In this document: one piece after another, positions 17,840 to 27,561 of the stretch | Layout of the letters: each line of letters starts with the position of its first letter | Numbering within the stretch: the stretch's first letter is position 1 | Source of the DNA: Pseudaquabacterium pictum | GTDB lineage: Bacteria; Pseudomonadota; Gammaproteobacteria; Burkholderiales; Burkholderiaceae_C | Assembly (NCBI RefSeq): GCF_005403045.1 | Contig: NZ_BJCL01000002.1 | Coordinates: 62,001-126,000, forward strand | Reading direction: 5' to 3' | Length of the DNA stretch: 64,000 nt | Position numbers and translations under genes: made by a program | Notes under the pieces: generated by a model | What the model was told of the DNA's origin: nothing | What the model saw: only the letters and a program-made list of their open reading frames with translations | The model's database searches: none

Positions 17840-20800
17840 TCAGGCGGCCGGCAGCTGCAGCACGAAGCAGCTGTCGGCCGGCAGGGCCGTCCAGTCCAGC
17901 ACGGCGCCCACCGCCAATGCCACCGCATGGGGCGGCAGCGGCTGGGCACTGCCGGGCCGGCGCAGCAGGAACTGCATGCGGTGGCCGTCGCGGTCCAGCG
18001 CCAGGCTGGCCTGCGGCCAGTGCGCCGGCAGGCTGGGCCGCAGGCTGAGCGTGCCGGCCTGCAGGTCCAGGCCGAAGATCGATTCCACCGCCGCCCGGTG
18101 CAGCCAGGCCGCGGCGCCGGTGTACCAGCTCCAGCCACCACGGCCGGCATAAGGCGCCTGGGCATACACGTCACCGGCCACCGCATACGGCTCCAGGCCG
18201 TACAGCGGGCCTTGCACCGGGTGCGCGCTGCGGTGGGCCGGGCTGATCCAGGTGAACCAGTCGTAGGGCCGGTCGCTGGCCGGCGCCAGGCCACGGGCCT
18301 GCAGTTCGGCCTGGGCCATCAGGCCCCACACCGCCGCATGGTTGTACTGGCCGCCGTTCTCGCGCACGCCGGGCGGGTAGGCCTGGATGTAGCCGGCGCT
18401 GGGCGCCGCCAACTGCAGCGGCGGGTGCAAGAGCCGCAACACGCCGGCCTGGCCATCGGCCAGCCGCGCCTGCACCGCTGCCATGGCCTGCTGCTGGCGG
18501 CCGGCCGGCGCGGTGCCCGACAGCACCGCCCAGGCCTGGGCGATCAGGTCGATGCGGGCCTCGGCCTGGGTGTGTGATCCCAGCGGCGAGCCGTCGTCGA
18601 AGAAGGCGCGCACATACCAGTCGCCGTCCCAGGCCGGGCCGTCCAGCGCGGCGCGCCAGCCCAGCGCCGCCGTGGCCCAGGTCTGGGCGCGGGCATGCTC
18701 GCCACGGGCCTGGGCCAGCGGCACCATGCCGGCCACCAGCGGGCCCAGGAACCAGGCCAGCCACACGCTCTCGCCCAGGCCGCCGATGCCCACCCGGTTC
18801 ATGCCGTCGTTCCAGTCGCCGGCGCCCATCAGCGGCAGGCCGTGCACACCCACCCGCAGGCTGCGGTCCAGCGTGCGGGCGGCATGCTCGTACAGCGGCG
18901 CACGCTCGGCACTGGTGGCGGGCGTGTCGTAGCGGTCTTCGGCGCCGGGCGGCAGCGGCTCGCCATCGAGGAAGCCCACCACCTCGTCCAGCACCGCGGC
19001 ATCGCCGGTGTGGCGCAGGTAGTGCAGCAGCGCATGCGGCAGCCACAGCAGGTCGTCGCTGAAATGGGTGCGCACACCGGCGCCGCCGGGTGCATGCCAC
19101 CAGTGCTGCACATCCCCGGCGGTGAACTGGCGCGAGGCGCACAGCAGCAGCTGCGCACGCAGCAGGTGCGGCGCGGCCCAGGCCAGGGCCAGCGTGTCCT
19201 GCAGCTGGTCGCGGAAGCCGGTGGCGCCGCCGGCCTGGTAGTGGCCGGCCTTGGCCCACAGCCGGCAGCTCACCGCCTGGTAGAGCAGCCAGCGGTTGAC
19301 CAGGGCGTCGAACAGCGGATCGGGCGTGGCCACGGTGGTGGCGCCGAGCAGGTGGTCCCAATGGGCCTGCACCTCGGCATGGCGCTGTGACGGCGGCTGG
19401 CTGGCCGCCAGCGCGGCCTGGCTGCGGGCCGCCGCCGGGTTGTCGGCATGGCCCAGCAGGAACACCTTGCCCAGGCGCTGGCCGGGGGCCAGGGTCACGT
19501 CCTGCGACAGCGCGGCGCAAGGGTCCAGGCCGGCGCCCTGCTGGCGGCCCAGGTGGTCGGGCAGCACCGGCTGGCCGCGGGCGTCGAACAGCTCGCGGCG
19601 GTCGCAGGTCCAGTCGTCGTCGGGGGCGCTGGCGGCGTCGGGGCCGGCCACGGCCAGCCAGGCGGTGGCCTGGCCCAGGCCGCCGGCGGCCTCGCGCTGG
19701 GTGGCCAGCAGCGCCGTCAGCCGGCCCTGCGGCAGGCGCTGGGTGTGCCGCGCGGTGTGCAGGGTGTGGCGCTCGGCGCGGCGCTCGCCCATCTGCCATT
19801 CGGCCACCGCCACCAGGCGCAGGCGCAGCGGCCGCGGCCCCAGGTTGTGCAGCCGCACGCTGAGCTGGCGCACCGGCTGGTGCCGGTCCACGCACCACTG
19901 CAGCTCGCAGTGCAGATCGCCGCGCTGGTGGCTGATGCGGGTGGAACCCGGCGCATGCACCACGCGGTAGTCGACACCGGGCGCGCCCCAGGCCGAGGGC
20001 GTGGCGCTCCAGGTCTGCATGCTGCGGCGGTCCTGCAGCAGCAGCCATTCGCCGGGCGGATCTGCCACCGGGTCGTTCTGCCAGGGCGTGATCTGGTGCA
20101 GCCGGCTGTTGTGGGCCCAGCTGTTGCCGCCGCCCGCCTCGCTGACCAGGCTGCCGAAGCCGGGGTTGGCCAGCACGTTGACCCAGGGCCTGGGTGGCCG
20201 TTGACCATGGCCGGCGTTGAAGCTGACGCTGTTGCCGTCGTCGCTGAAGCGGCCGTTGCTGGGCGCGCCCGGGCCGTGCACTGCCGTCAGCGCCACCGCC
20301 GAGCCGGCCTGGCGCTGCTCACGCGACTGGGCGTGGCCGGCCAGCCAGTCGTGCACATGGTGAAGCAGGCTGCGGCCGTCGGCCGACAGGCGCACCCGGG
20401 CCAGCACCTGCAGCGTGGACAGTTCGTCGGCCGACAGCGCATCGGCGCGCAGCAGGTGGAAGCCCACCGTGCCGGCCGCGCCCTCGGCGGCATGGCGGTC
20501 GCGCAGCGCGCCGATCTCGCGCTGCAGCGGCATCAGGTAGCTCGCCGGCTCGGCATTGACCACCACCAGGTCCATCGCCAGGCCGCCCCACTGCCACAGC
20601 TGCAGCGCCTGCGCCAGGGTGCGCAGCAGGCCCATGCCGGCCACCGAGCCGGCCGACACCAGCAGCACCGGCCGCTCGCCCGAGATGCCCAGGCGCCACA
20701 GCAGGCGCCGGTCGCAGGCCGCATCGGCACCACCGGCCGGGCCGCTGCTGCGGTGCAGGCACTGCACCAGCGCGGTGGTCAGTGCCTGCACCGCGGCCAG

Positions 20801-23800
20801 GTTGTCGGCATTGAGCCGCTGGCTGCGCTGGCGGATGCCGGCCAGCGTGGCCGACATCAGGGAGGACCGCTGCACATGGCTGGCCTGCCGGTAGGTGTCG
20901 ACCAGCGCGCGCAACTTGCCGGCATCGGCGCTGGCTGCGGTGGCCAGGGTGAAGCGGGCCGCCGCCTGTGGCGCAATGCGCCAGCGCAGGGCCAGCACGC
21001 AGGCCGGGTCCAGCCCGGTGTCCAGCACCAGTGGCGCGCCCTGGGCAGGCAGCGGCTGCAGCGCGGCCAGCGGCTGGCTGGGCGCGCGGTTGCGGCCCAG
21101 CCAGCGGGCGCGGTCGGCCTGGCCGTGCACGCCCAGCAGCACCGCCTGGACGCTGGGCTCCACATCGGTGATGAAGTGGGCCAGGTGCAGCGCCGCCTCG
21201 TCGGCCAGGCGCGGCCGCCGCTGCAACACCAGGGCCTGCTGCGCCGGCTGCCACTGGGCCTGCACGAACAGCCCGCCGAAGGCCGGGTGGCCCTCGTCGG
21301 CACGTGGATCGGCCAGCACCGGCACGCAGGCCGAGACCAGCTCGATCTCGATCGCCGCATCGCTGGCATTGCGCAGTTCGATCTGGCGGAAGCCGATATC
21401 GTCTTCCGGGCTGACCCAGCAGGTCACATGGGCCTGCAACGCCGGCCATTCGGCGTCGAAGCACACCCGGTCGGCATGGAACACGCTGCGGTAGTGGGCA
21501 GCCGGATCGGGCGCGGGGTGCTGGGTGATCGACACCAGCGGGCCGCCGGGCGTGCGCCGCAGGTACAGGAAGTGGCCCTGGTCGTCGCGCAGGGCGTCGT
21601 CGCGCTCGCGCACCAGGGCCAGGGCGCCCAGGCGCAGCGTGCCGGCGCCGTTGGCCCGCAGGCTGACATGGAAGCGGCCATTGCTCAGCAGCTGGGTGGG
21701 TTCCACCGCCTGCTGGCCGGGCAGCACATGGCGCAGCAGGGCCGGCGCGCGGGCCAGCAACGGCGGCGTGCGCGGGCCGGCGGGCAGCGGCTGGCGCATC
21801 GGCACCTCGCGCGGGGCGCGTTCATGCAGCAGGGCCGACACCGCCTGCAGGTGCGGATCGGCCATGCCCCAGCGCTGCACCACGCCGTCCAGCAGCACAT
21901 TGGCCAGGGCCACCAGGCTCATGCCCTGGTGGTGGGCCATGAAGGTGTTGACCGGGATGCAGGCGCCGCCGGCCACCTGCAGCGCCGGCGTGTAGTCCAG
22001 TGCCTCGATGAAGCCCAGCGAGCCCCGGGCGCCCAGGGCCTGCAGGCGCACCAGGTTGGCGCTGGCCAGTGCCGGCGCCACCTGGGCCGCCAGCACGCTG
22101 GCATAGGGCGCGATCACCAGCTCGTCCGGCGGCGTGCGGCGCAGCGCCAGGGCCGGCACGCCCTGCGGCGCGTACTGGTAGGCCAGGGTGTGGTCGCAGC
22201 CGGCATAGGCCGATTCAGAGATGCCCCAGGGCAGGTGCTGGCGGGCCACATAGGCCATCTGCTCGCGCACCGCCGCCAGGCAGGCGCTGCTGAGCACGCT
22301 GCCGGGCGGCTCGTCCAGCACCAGGCTGGGCATCAGGTACTCGAACATCGAGCCCGACCAGCTGCGCAGCCCGGCCACCGCGCCCACCGGGAAGAACGGC
22401 CGGCCCAGGGCCGACCAGTGGCGCACCGGCACGTCGCCCTTGGCGATGGCCAGCAGGCTGGTCAGCCGGGATTCGCTGGCCAGCAGGTCGTAGAAACCGG
22501 CGTCCAGCTGCTGCTCGGCCACCCGGTAGCCGATGTGCAGCAGGTGCCGGCGCGGGTGGTACAGGAAGCCGAAGTCGGCCTGCCAGGCCAGCGCGGCGCA
22601 GCGTGCGGCCAGGGCCTGCAGGCGGGCGGCCTCGGCGGCGCCGTCGGGCTCGGCCGCCAGCGCCGTGCAGGCCTGGGCCACGGCCAGCAGGTGGCCGCTG
22701 AAGTTGCCGCTGTCCACCGTCGACACATAACGCGGCAGCAGCGCGGCGCCGGTCAGCGTGTCGTACCAGTTCAGCAGGTGGCCGCGGTGGCGCTCCAGCC
22801 GGTCGACCGTGGCCAGCGTGGCCTCCAGCCGGGTGCAGAACTCGGCCGCGCCGATCCAGCCGAAGCGTTGCGCACAGGCCGCGCTGAGCAGGTACAGGCC
22901 GATGTTGGTGGGTGAGGTGCGGTGCGCCAGCATGGTGTGCGGCGTGGTCTGCAGGTTGTCGGGCGGCAGGTGCTGGTCGGCGGCGGTGACGCAGCGCTCG
23001 AAGTAGCGCCAGGTGTCGCGTGCCACGACCAGCAGGTGGCGGCGGGCGGTGGCATCCAGCGGCGCGCCGTCGCAGGCCGGCAGCGGCCGGCTGGCCCACC
23101 AGGTCCACAGCGGCGCGCTGGCCCACAGGCCGCACAGCGCGGCGGCCAGCGGCAGCTGGTCGCGGCCGGCGCCGCTGCCCCACCAGGCATCGGCGGCCAG
23201 CGCGGCCAGCAGGCCCAGCGCCACCACCGGCGTGGTCCGGTGCTGGCGCAGCAGGCGGCGCATGCCGGACGCGGCGGCGGCCTCGGCGGCGGCGGCGGTG
23301 GTCCACTGCAGCAGGTGGCGGTGGCTGACGGCCTGGCGCCACAGCGCGCGGCCGATGGCATCCAGTGCCGCCAGCGCCTGCTGCAGCAGCAGCGCCAGGT
23401 GCCACAGGCCGCCCAGCGCGGCGCGCAGCACGTCGGCCAGCGCAGCGCGGTAGAAGTGGCGTTTGGCGATGTCGTCACGGCTGGGCGCCAGGCCGGCCAG
23501 CGCCCCCATCAGCGGGCCGGCGGCGAAGGCCGCCAGCACCAGGGCCAGCGCCGCCGCCGGCGCCAGGCCACGGCCAGCCAGCGACAGCAGCAGCAGGCCC
23601 AGCGACAGCGGCGCCACCAGGGCGCGGCGCAGGTTGTCCAGCATCTTCCAGCGGTGCACGCCGGCCAGCGGCAGGCGGCCGGGCCACAGCAGCGGCAGCA
23701 GCTGCCAGTCGCCACGCATCCAGCGGTGCACCCGCGAGGCGGCCACGTCGGGGTGGAAGGGCGCATCCTCGACCAGCGTGATGTCGCTGAGCACGGCGCA

Positions 23801-26056
23801 GCGCGCCAGGCTGCCCTCCAGCAGGTCGTGGCTGAGCACCAGGGCCTCAGGCAGGCGGTCGGCCAGCACCGCCTGCAGTGCGGCCACATGCAGCAGGCCC
23901 TTGCCGCTGAAGCTGCCCTCGCCGAACAGGTCCTGGTACAGCTCGGAGCTGGCGGCGCCGTACGGGTCCACCCCGCCCTGGCCGGCAAACAGCCAGTGGA
24001 AGCGGGTGGCCTGGCCGGCGGCCGGCAGCGGCGTGGCCAGCCGCGGCTGCAGGATGCCGGCACCGCCCACCACCCGGCGCTGCACCGGATCGATGACCGG
24101 ATGGTTGTGCGGATGGGCGGCCACGGCCACCAGCTCGCGCAGGCGGCCGGGTGGCAGCTGGGTGTCGGCATCCAGCGTCACGATGTAGGGCGTGCCCGCC
24201 ACCAGCTGTGCGGCCGGGCCCAGGTCGGCAAAGGCGCCGGCGTCGCCGGTGGCCAGGGCGTGCACCAGCTCGGCCAGCTTGCCGCGCTTGCGCTCCCAGC
24301 CGATCCAGCACTGCTCGCTGGGGCTGAAGCGGCGCGGCCGCAGCAGCAGGATGAAACGCGGCGCACCGGGCCGCGGGTGCAGCGCATTCAGCGCCGCCAG
24401 CTGGCGCTGGGCATCGGCCAGCAGCGCGGCATCGCCCGGCAGCGTGGCGGCGGGCGCATCGGGCCAGTCGGCCAGCAACGCGAACTGGGCCTGGTCCTCG
24501 GGGTTGGCCAGGTGGTGCAGGCGCAGGCGGTGCAGCAGCGCGGCCACGCCGGCGCTGCTGGACAGGAAGGCCGGCACCACCACCAGCACCCGGTGCGCGG
24601 CCGGAATGCCCTCGGCCAGGGCCAGGCGCGGCAGGTGGGCCGGCCGGCGTGATTCGCTGATCAGCCGGTTGACCAGGGCCACCACCGCCTCGCCGGCCGG
24701 GCCCAGCAGCAGCAGCCCGGCCAGCAGCGCCGGCAGCACGGCCAGCCCGCTGCCGGCCAGCAGCCAGGCCAGCAGCGCCGCCGTCAGCCCTGCCAGCGTG
24801 CCCAGGTAGACGGGCAGGGCCAGCGCCGGTGCCCAGCGCTGCCAGGCCGCGCGCCAGGGCGCCGGCGGCAGGCCCAGGGCCTGGCGCAGCGCCGGGCGGC
24901 CGTCACCGGCCAGCCAGTGGCCCGCCGTGGCAGCCAGCGGATGGCCGCCCGCCGGGGCCTGCATCAGCCCCAGCAGTGCACCGGCCACGGCCAGCTCGCC
25001 CAGGCCGCTGCGGCGGGCCAGCAGCTCGATGGCATGCAGGGTGCGGTCGCAGGTGGTGGTGTCTTCGGCGGCGAACAGCGGTGCGCCCAGCATGCGCTGC
25101 ATCAGCACGCTGCTGCGGCCGACGATGTCGGGCCAGTCGGCATCGCCGATGGCGCGCAGCGAGGTCACCGCGTTGCGCACGCTCAGGTTGTCGGCGGTCT
25201 GGTCGGCGCTCTGCTGGGCCAGCGCGGCGGCCGGCTCGGGCAGGGCCTGCTGCAGCCAGTCCAGCAAGTCGGGCGCCACCGGCATGCCGGAGCCGGCCAC
25301 GCGGTCCTGCAGGCGCAGCGACAGCTGGGCCAGCCAGACGCCGTCGACCCCGCGCGCGGCCAGCAGCGCCCGCAGCTGCACCAGCACCGGCAGGCGCAGG
25401 CCGTGGATGCGGTCGCTCACCAGGTTGGCCAGCGCATGGGCGGCCTTGTGGGTGGCCAGGCGCTCGGCCAGGCGGCGCAGGTTCTCCACCAGCACCACCC
25501 GCAGCGTGGTGGGCAGGGCCCACATCTCGGCCAGGCCCAGTTCGCGGCTGTCCTGGTAGGCACGCAGGAAGCGCACCAGCAGGTCGTCGTCGACATCGCT
25601 GTCGGTGTGGGCCACGAAGGCCCAGGCGATGCCGTAGACCCGCGGCAGGCCGGCCAGCGGCTCGTCCTGCAGCACCGGCAGGCTGCGGAAGTAGCTGCCC
25701 GGCAGGCCGTCGTGGATGGCCTGCAGCTGGGCTTCGATCAGGTGGAAGTTGTCCAGCAGCCATTCGGCCGCCGGGCTGATGTCGTCGCCGCCGGCCTCGC
25801 GGGCCCCCAGGTAGGCATGGGCGCTGCGCAGCACCGCGATGTTGCCGCGCAGCCGCGGGAAGAAGGTGGCCTCACGCGCGCGCGGGCGCACCGCCTGGTG
25901 CGCCAGGCCGAGGCTGCGGCCATGCTGGGCGAACCGCTCGGGCCCGAAGATCTCCGAGCGGATCGGCGGCAGCACCATGCCGCGTGCCGGCGCCAGCAGC
26001 GCACGCAGCGCGGGCGGCGCATCGGGCAACAGCCGCCGCAGGGTGTCCGGCCCCAT
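17840..26056 (-). CDS. ndvB: Cyclic beta-1,2-glucan synthase-like giant glycosyltransferase/phosphorylase (NdvB/Cgs family)
   Basis: The 2738-residue inner-membrane protein is typical of NdvB/Cgs in size. The N-terminal glucoamylase-associated region is followed by membrane helices at about residues 395-470. Next comes the GT84 glycosyltransferase region with VLVVVPAFLSSSAGV (about 495) and a DAD motif in IVTLDADTQLPPG (about 625). More helices lie near 810-860. A glucoamylase-like segment with GISESAYAGCD is near 1280. Carbohydrate-binding and GH94 phosphorylase-like domains make up the C-terminal half, with GDWNDGMNRVG near 2415. In Rhizobiales this enzyme builds, sizes and closes periplasmic cyclic glucans on a protein-bound chain, aiding osmotic adaptation. 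It is the last gene of a unit with an OmpA-type porin and a tail-anchored protein; only 4 bases separate it from the latter. Confidence 0.9.
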   Translation of the reverse strand: MGPDTLRRLLPDAPPALRALLAPARGMVLPPIRSEIFGPERFAQHGRSLGLAHQAVRPRAREATFFPRLRGNIAVLRSAHAYLGAREAGGDDISPAAEWLLDNFHLIEAQLQAIHDGLPGSYFRSLPVLQDEPLAGLPRVYGIAWAFVAHTDSDVDDDLLVRFLRAYQDSRELGLAEMWALPTTLRVVLVENLRRLAERLATHKAAHALANLVSDRIHGLRLPVLVQLRALLAARGVDGVWLAQLSLRLQDRVAGSGMPVAPDLLDWLQQALPEPAAALAQQSADQTADNLSVRNAVTSLRAIGDADWPDIVGRSSVLMQRMLGAPLFAAEDTTTCDRTLHAIELLARRSGLGELAVAGALLGLMQAPAGGHPLAATAGHWLAGDGRPALRQALGLPPAPWRAAWQRWAPALALPVYLGTLAGLTAALLAWLLAGSGLAVLPALLAGLLLLGPAGEAVVALVNRLISESRRPAHLPRLALAEGIPAAHRVLVVVPAFLSSSAGVAALLHRLRLHHLANPEDQAQFALLADWPDAPAATLPGDAALLADAQRQLAALNALHPRPGAPRFILLLRPRRFSPSEQCWIGWERKRGKLAELVHALATGDAGAFADLGPAAQLVAGTPYIVTLDADTQLPPGRLRELVAVAAHPHNHPVIDPVQRRVVGGAGILQPRLATPLPAAGQATRFHWLFAGQGGVDPYGAASSELYQDLFGEGSFSGKGLLHVAALQAVLADRLPEALVLSHDLLEGSLARCAVLSDITLVEDAPFHPDVAASRVHRWMRGDWQLLPLLWPGRLPLAGVHRWKMLDNLRRALVAPLSLGLLLLSLAGRGLAPAAALALVLAAFAAGPLMGALAGLAPSRDDIAKRHFYRAALADVLRAALGGLWHLALLLQQALAALDAIGRALWRQAVSHRHLLQWTTAAAAEAAAASGMRRLLRQHRTTPVVALGLLAALAADAWWGSGAGRDQLPLAAALCGLWASAPLWTWWASRPLPACDGAPLDATARRHLLVVARDTWRYFERCVTAADQHLPPDNLQTTPHTMLAHRTSPTNIGLYLLSAACAQRFGWIGAAEFCTRLEATLATVDRLERHRGHLLNWYDTLTGAALLPRYVSTVDSGNFSGHLLAVAQACTALAAEPDGAAEAARLQALAARCAALAWQADFGFLYHPRRHLLHIGYRVAEQQLDAGFYDLLASESRLTSLLAIAKGDVPVRHWSALGRPFFPVGAVAGLRSWSGSMFEYLMPSLVLDEPPGSVLSSACLAAVREQMAYVARQHLPWGISESAYAGCDHTLAYQYAPQGVPALALRRTPPDELVIAPYASVLAAQVAPALASANLVRLQALGARGSLGFIEALDYTPALQVAGGACIPVNTFMAHHQGMSLVALANVLLDGVVQRWGMADPHLQAVSALLHERAPREVPMRQPLPAGPRTPPLLARAPALLRHVLPGQQAVEPTQLLSNGRFHVSLRANGAGTLRLGALALVRERDDALRDDQGHFLYLRRTPGGPLVSITQHPAPDPAAHYRSVFHADRVCFDAEWPALQAHVTCWVSPEDDIGFRQIELRNASDAAIEIELVSACVPVLADPRADEGHPAFGGLFVQAQWQPAQQALVLQRRPRLADEAALHLAHFITDVEPSVQAVLLGVHGQADRARWLGRNRAPSQPLAALQPLPAQGAPLVLDTGLDPACVLALRWRIAPQAAARFTLATAASADAGKLRALVDTYRQASHVQRSSLMSATLAGIRQRSQRLNADNLAAVQALTTALVQCLHRSSGPAGGADAACDRRLLWRLGISGERPVLLVSAGSVAGMGLLRTLAQALQLWQWGGLAMDLVVVNAEPASYLMPLQREIGALRDRHAAEGAAGTVGFHLLRADALSADELSTLQVLARVRLSADGRSLLHHVHDWLAGHAQSREQRQAGSAVALTAVHGPGAPSNGRFSDDGNSVSFNAGHGQRPPRPWVNVLANPGFGSLVSEAGGGNSWAHNSRLHQITPWQNDPVADPPGEWLLLQDRRSMQTWSATPSAWGAPGVDYRVVHAPGSTRISHQRGDLHCELQWCVDRHQPVRQLSVRLHNLGPRPLRLRLVAVAEWQMGERRAERHTLHTARHTQRLPQGRLTALLATQREAAGGLGQATAWLAVAGPDAASAPDDDWTCDRRELFDARGQPVLPDHLGRQQGAGLDPCAALSQDVTLAPGQRLGKVFLLGHADNPAAARSQAALAASQPPSQRHAEVQAHWDHLLGATTVATPDPLFDALVNRWLLYQAVSCRLWAKAGHYQAGGATGFRDQLQDTLALAWAAPHLLRAQLLLCASRQFTAGDVQHWWHAPGGAGVRTHFSDDLLWLPHALLHYLRHTGDAAVLDEVVGFLDGEPLPPGAEDRYDTPATSAERAPLYEHAARTLDRSLRVGVHGLPLMGAGDWNDGMNRVGIGGLGESVWLAWFLGPLVAGMVPLAQARGEHARAQTWATAALGWRAALDGPAWDGDWYVRAFFDDGSPLGSHTQAEARIDLIAQAWAVLSGTAPAGRQQQAMAAVQARLADGQAGVLRLLHPPLQLAAPSAGYIQAYPPGVRENGGQYNHAAVWGLMAQAELQARGLAPASDRPYDWFTWISPAHRSAHPVQGPLYGLEPYAVAGDVYAQAPYAGRGGWSWYTGAAAWLHRAAVESIFGLDLQAGTLSLRPSLPAHWPQASLALDRDGHRMQFLLRRPGSAQPLPPHAVALAVGAVLDWTALPADSCFVLQLPAA

Positions 26057-26060
26057 CGGC

Positions 26061-26303
26061 CTAGAACAGCACCAGCACCAGCGCAGCGGCCGCGGCCAGC
26101 AGGGCCAGCGTGGTGATGAAGCGCGGCGCCACGAAGCCGTGCAGGCCCTCGGCGCCGCGGCCCAGGGCGCGCAGCCGGCGGTGGCCGGCCTGGCAATGCT
26201 GCAGGTGCTGGTCCAGGGCGCAGAGCTCGCCGGGCGCGGTGTCGGTGCTGTCGCCGAAGGCGGCGGTGCTCCAGTGCAGGCCGTTGTGCGGTGGGGTGGT
26301 CAT
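26061..26303 (-). CDS. Small tail-anchored membrane protein upstream of ndvB
   Basis: The 80-residue protein has a soluble His- and Cys-containing N-terminal part (ALDQHLQHCQAGHRRLRALG), then a C-terminal hydrophobic helix (ITTLALLAAAAALVLVLF) ending the protein. I do not recognise a family. The ATG at 26303 (MTTPPHN) is preferred; an in-frame upstream codon exists but lies nearly inside the previous gene. It is placed 14 bases after the OmpA-like gene and 4 bases before ndvB, so it probably works with, or helps anchor, the glucan synthase. Confidence 0.6.
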   Translation of the reverse strand: MTTPPHNGLHWSTAAFGDSTDTAPGELCALDQHLQHCQAGHRRLRALGRGAEGLHGFVAPRFITTLALLAAAAALVLVLF

Positions 26304-26317
26304 GGCGTGCCCCCGCG

Positions 26318-27523
26318 TCAACGGCTGCCGGCCACGTCGATCACCACGCGGCGGTCGGGCTGCAGGCAGGCGATCAGCGCGCTGCTCTGGCGCTGGCCGG
26401 GGCAGGTGGCGGCATCGGTGACCGGCATGGTCTCGCCCTTGCCCACCGCCTGCAGCTTGGCCGGATCGAGCTTGCCATGCGTCACCAGATAGGCCTTCAC
26501 CGCCTCGGCGCGCTGCAGCGACAAGGCCTGGTTGTAGGCGCTGCTGCCCAGCCGGTCGGTGTGGCCCTCGATCTGGATGCTGCTGTAGCTGGCGCCCGCC
26601 AGCTCGGCGCTGAAGCTGTCCAGCGCGGTCTGGCCGGCCGGCTGCACCTGCGCAGCGTCGAAGCCGAACAGCGACTCGGTGCTGAGGCTGATGCGCCGCG
26701 GCACGGCCGGCGGCGGCACCACCACCGCCACCACCGGCGCGGGCGCCGGCATGGCGGCGGGCATCGGCGCCGGCGGGGGCATGGGCGCAGCGGCCATCGG
26801 CATGGGCATCGGCATCGGTGCCGCGGTGCGGCGCATGGTGGCCGGGGCACCGCCGAACGGGAAGACCAGGCTGACCGAGAACAGGTTGACATGGCCATGC
26901 CCGCCCACCGCGTCGCTGTTGCGGTAGCGCTCGGCCTCGCCGCGCAGCAGCACCGACGGGCTGAAGGCGTACTGCAGGCCCACGCCCAGCTTCAGGTTGG
27001 CACTGCGATCGCTGGGGGTGGGGTTGGTCACCACCACCGCGCCGCTGCCGCTGAACTGGTCACGGGTGCGGGCATAGGCCACGCCGGCGCGCAGCAGGGC
27101 CGACAGGTTGCCGCTGACCGGCACCGTGCCCACCAGGTCCAGGTTCACGCCCTGCGAGCGCAGCTGGCCGTTGAGCTGGCCGGCCGGCACCGTGGTGGTG
27201 GTGAAGCGCTGCTTGCCCAGGTGGAAGTAGCCCAGTTCCATGCCCAGCCAGGGGGTCATCTGGTAGCCGCCGAACACCTTGTAGCCGACATCGCGGTTGT
27301 CGGTGGTGACGGTCTGGCTGCTGAAGCCGCCCGCCACCGGCGCGACCACGCCGTCGCCGATGCGCAGTGCGTCCAGCCCGCCGCGGGTCTGGCCGACGCC
27401 CAGGCCGACGTAGTAGGCGCCAGGGTCCTGCGCGCTGACCGGGCTGGCCAGCATGCCGCCCAGCAGGGCCAGCGGCAGCAGGCGGTGCAGCGGCGGGCGC
27501 TGGGGTGTGGAGGTGTGGCGCAT
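26318..27523 (-). CDS. OmpA-family outer membrane protein
   Basis: The 401-residue protein begins with a signal peptide (LLPLALLGGMLASPVSAQ), then an eight-strand OmpA-like beta barrel (YYVGLGVGQTRGG and AERYRNSDAVGGHGHVNLFSVS are typical strands). A Met/Pro/Ala-rich linker follows (repeats of PMPMPM and PAPMPAAM). The C-terminal peptidoglycan-binding OmpA domain has LFGFDAAQVQPAG, IEGHTDRLGS and LSLQRAEAVKAYL. It ties the outer membrane to the cell wall. It is the first gene of the unit with the 80-residue protein and ndvB; the shared theme is envelope and osmotic stability. The ATG at 27523 gives a proper signal peptide. Confidence 0.9.
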   Translation of the reverse strand: MRHTSTPQRPPLHRLLPLALLGGMLASPVSAQDPGAYYVGLGVGQTRGGLDALRIGDGVVAPVAGGFSSQTVTTDNRDVGYKVFGGYQMTPWLGMELGYFHLGKQRFTTTTVPAGQLNGQLRSQGVNLDLVGTVPVSGNLSALLRAGVAYARTRDQFSGSGAVVVTNPTPSDRSANLKLGVGLQYAFSPSVLLRGEAERYRNSDAVGGHGHVNLFSVSLVFPFGGAPATMRRTAAPMPMPMPMAAAPMPPPAPMPAAMPAPAPVVAVVVPPPAVPRRISLSTESLFGFDAAQVQPAGQTALDSFSAELAGASYSSIQIEGHTDRLGSSAYNQALSLQRAEAVKAYLVTHGKLDPAKLQAVGKGETMPVTDAATCPGQRQSSALIACLQPDRRVVIDVAGSR

Positions 27524-27561
27524 GGCGATCCTTCGGGTGCTCGGTGGGCAGGCGGCGGGGC

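Noticed and set aside
15796-18294. Long minus-strand ORF of 832 codons over 15.8-18.3 kb
   Set aside because: It overlaps the BON, DUF4398 and OmpA genes and the end of ndvB, which are all well supported. Its translation is low-complexity Arg/Ala/Pro with no domain, a usual artefact of GC-rich DNA.
19448-22915. Plus-strand ORF of 1155 codons opposite ndvB
   Set aside because: It is antisense to the well-supported glucan synthase and its product is Gln/His/Arg-rich without motifs.
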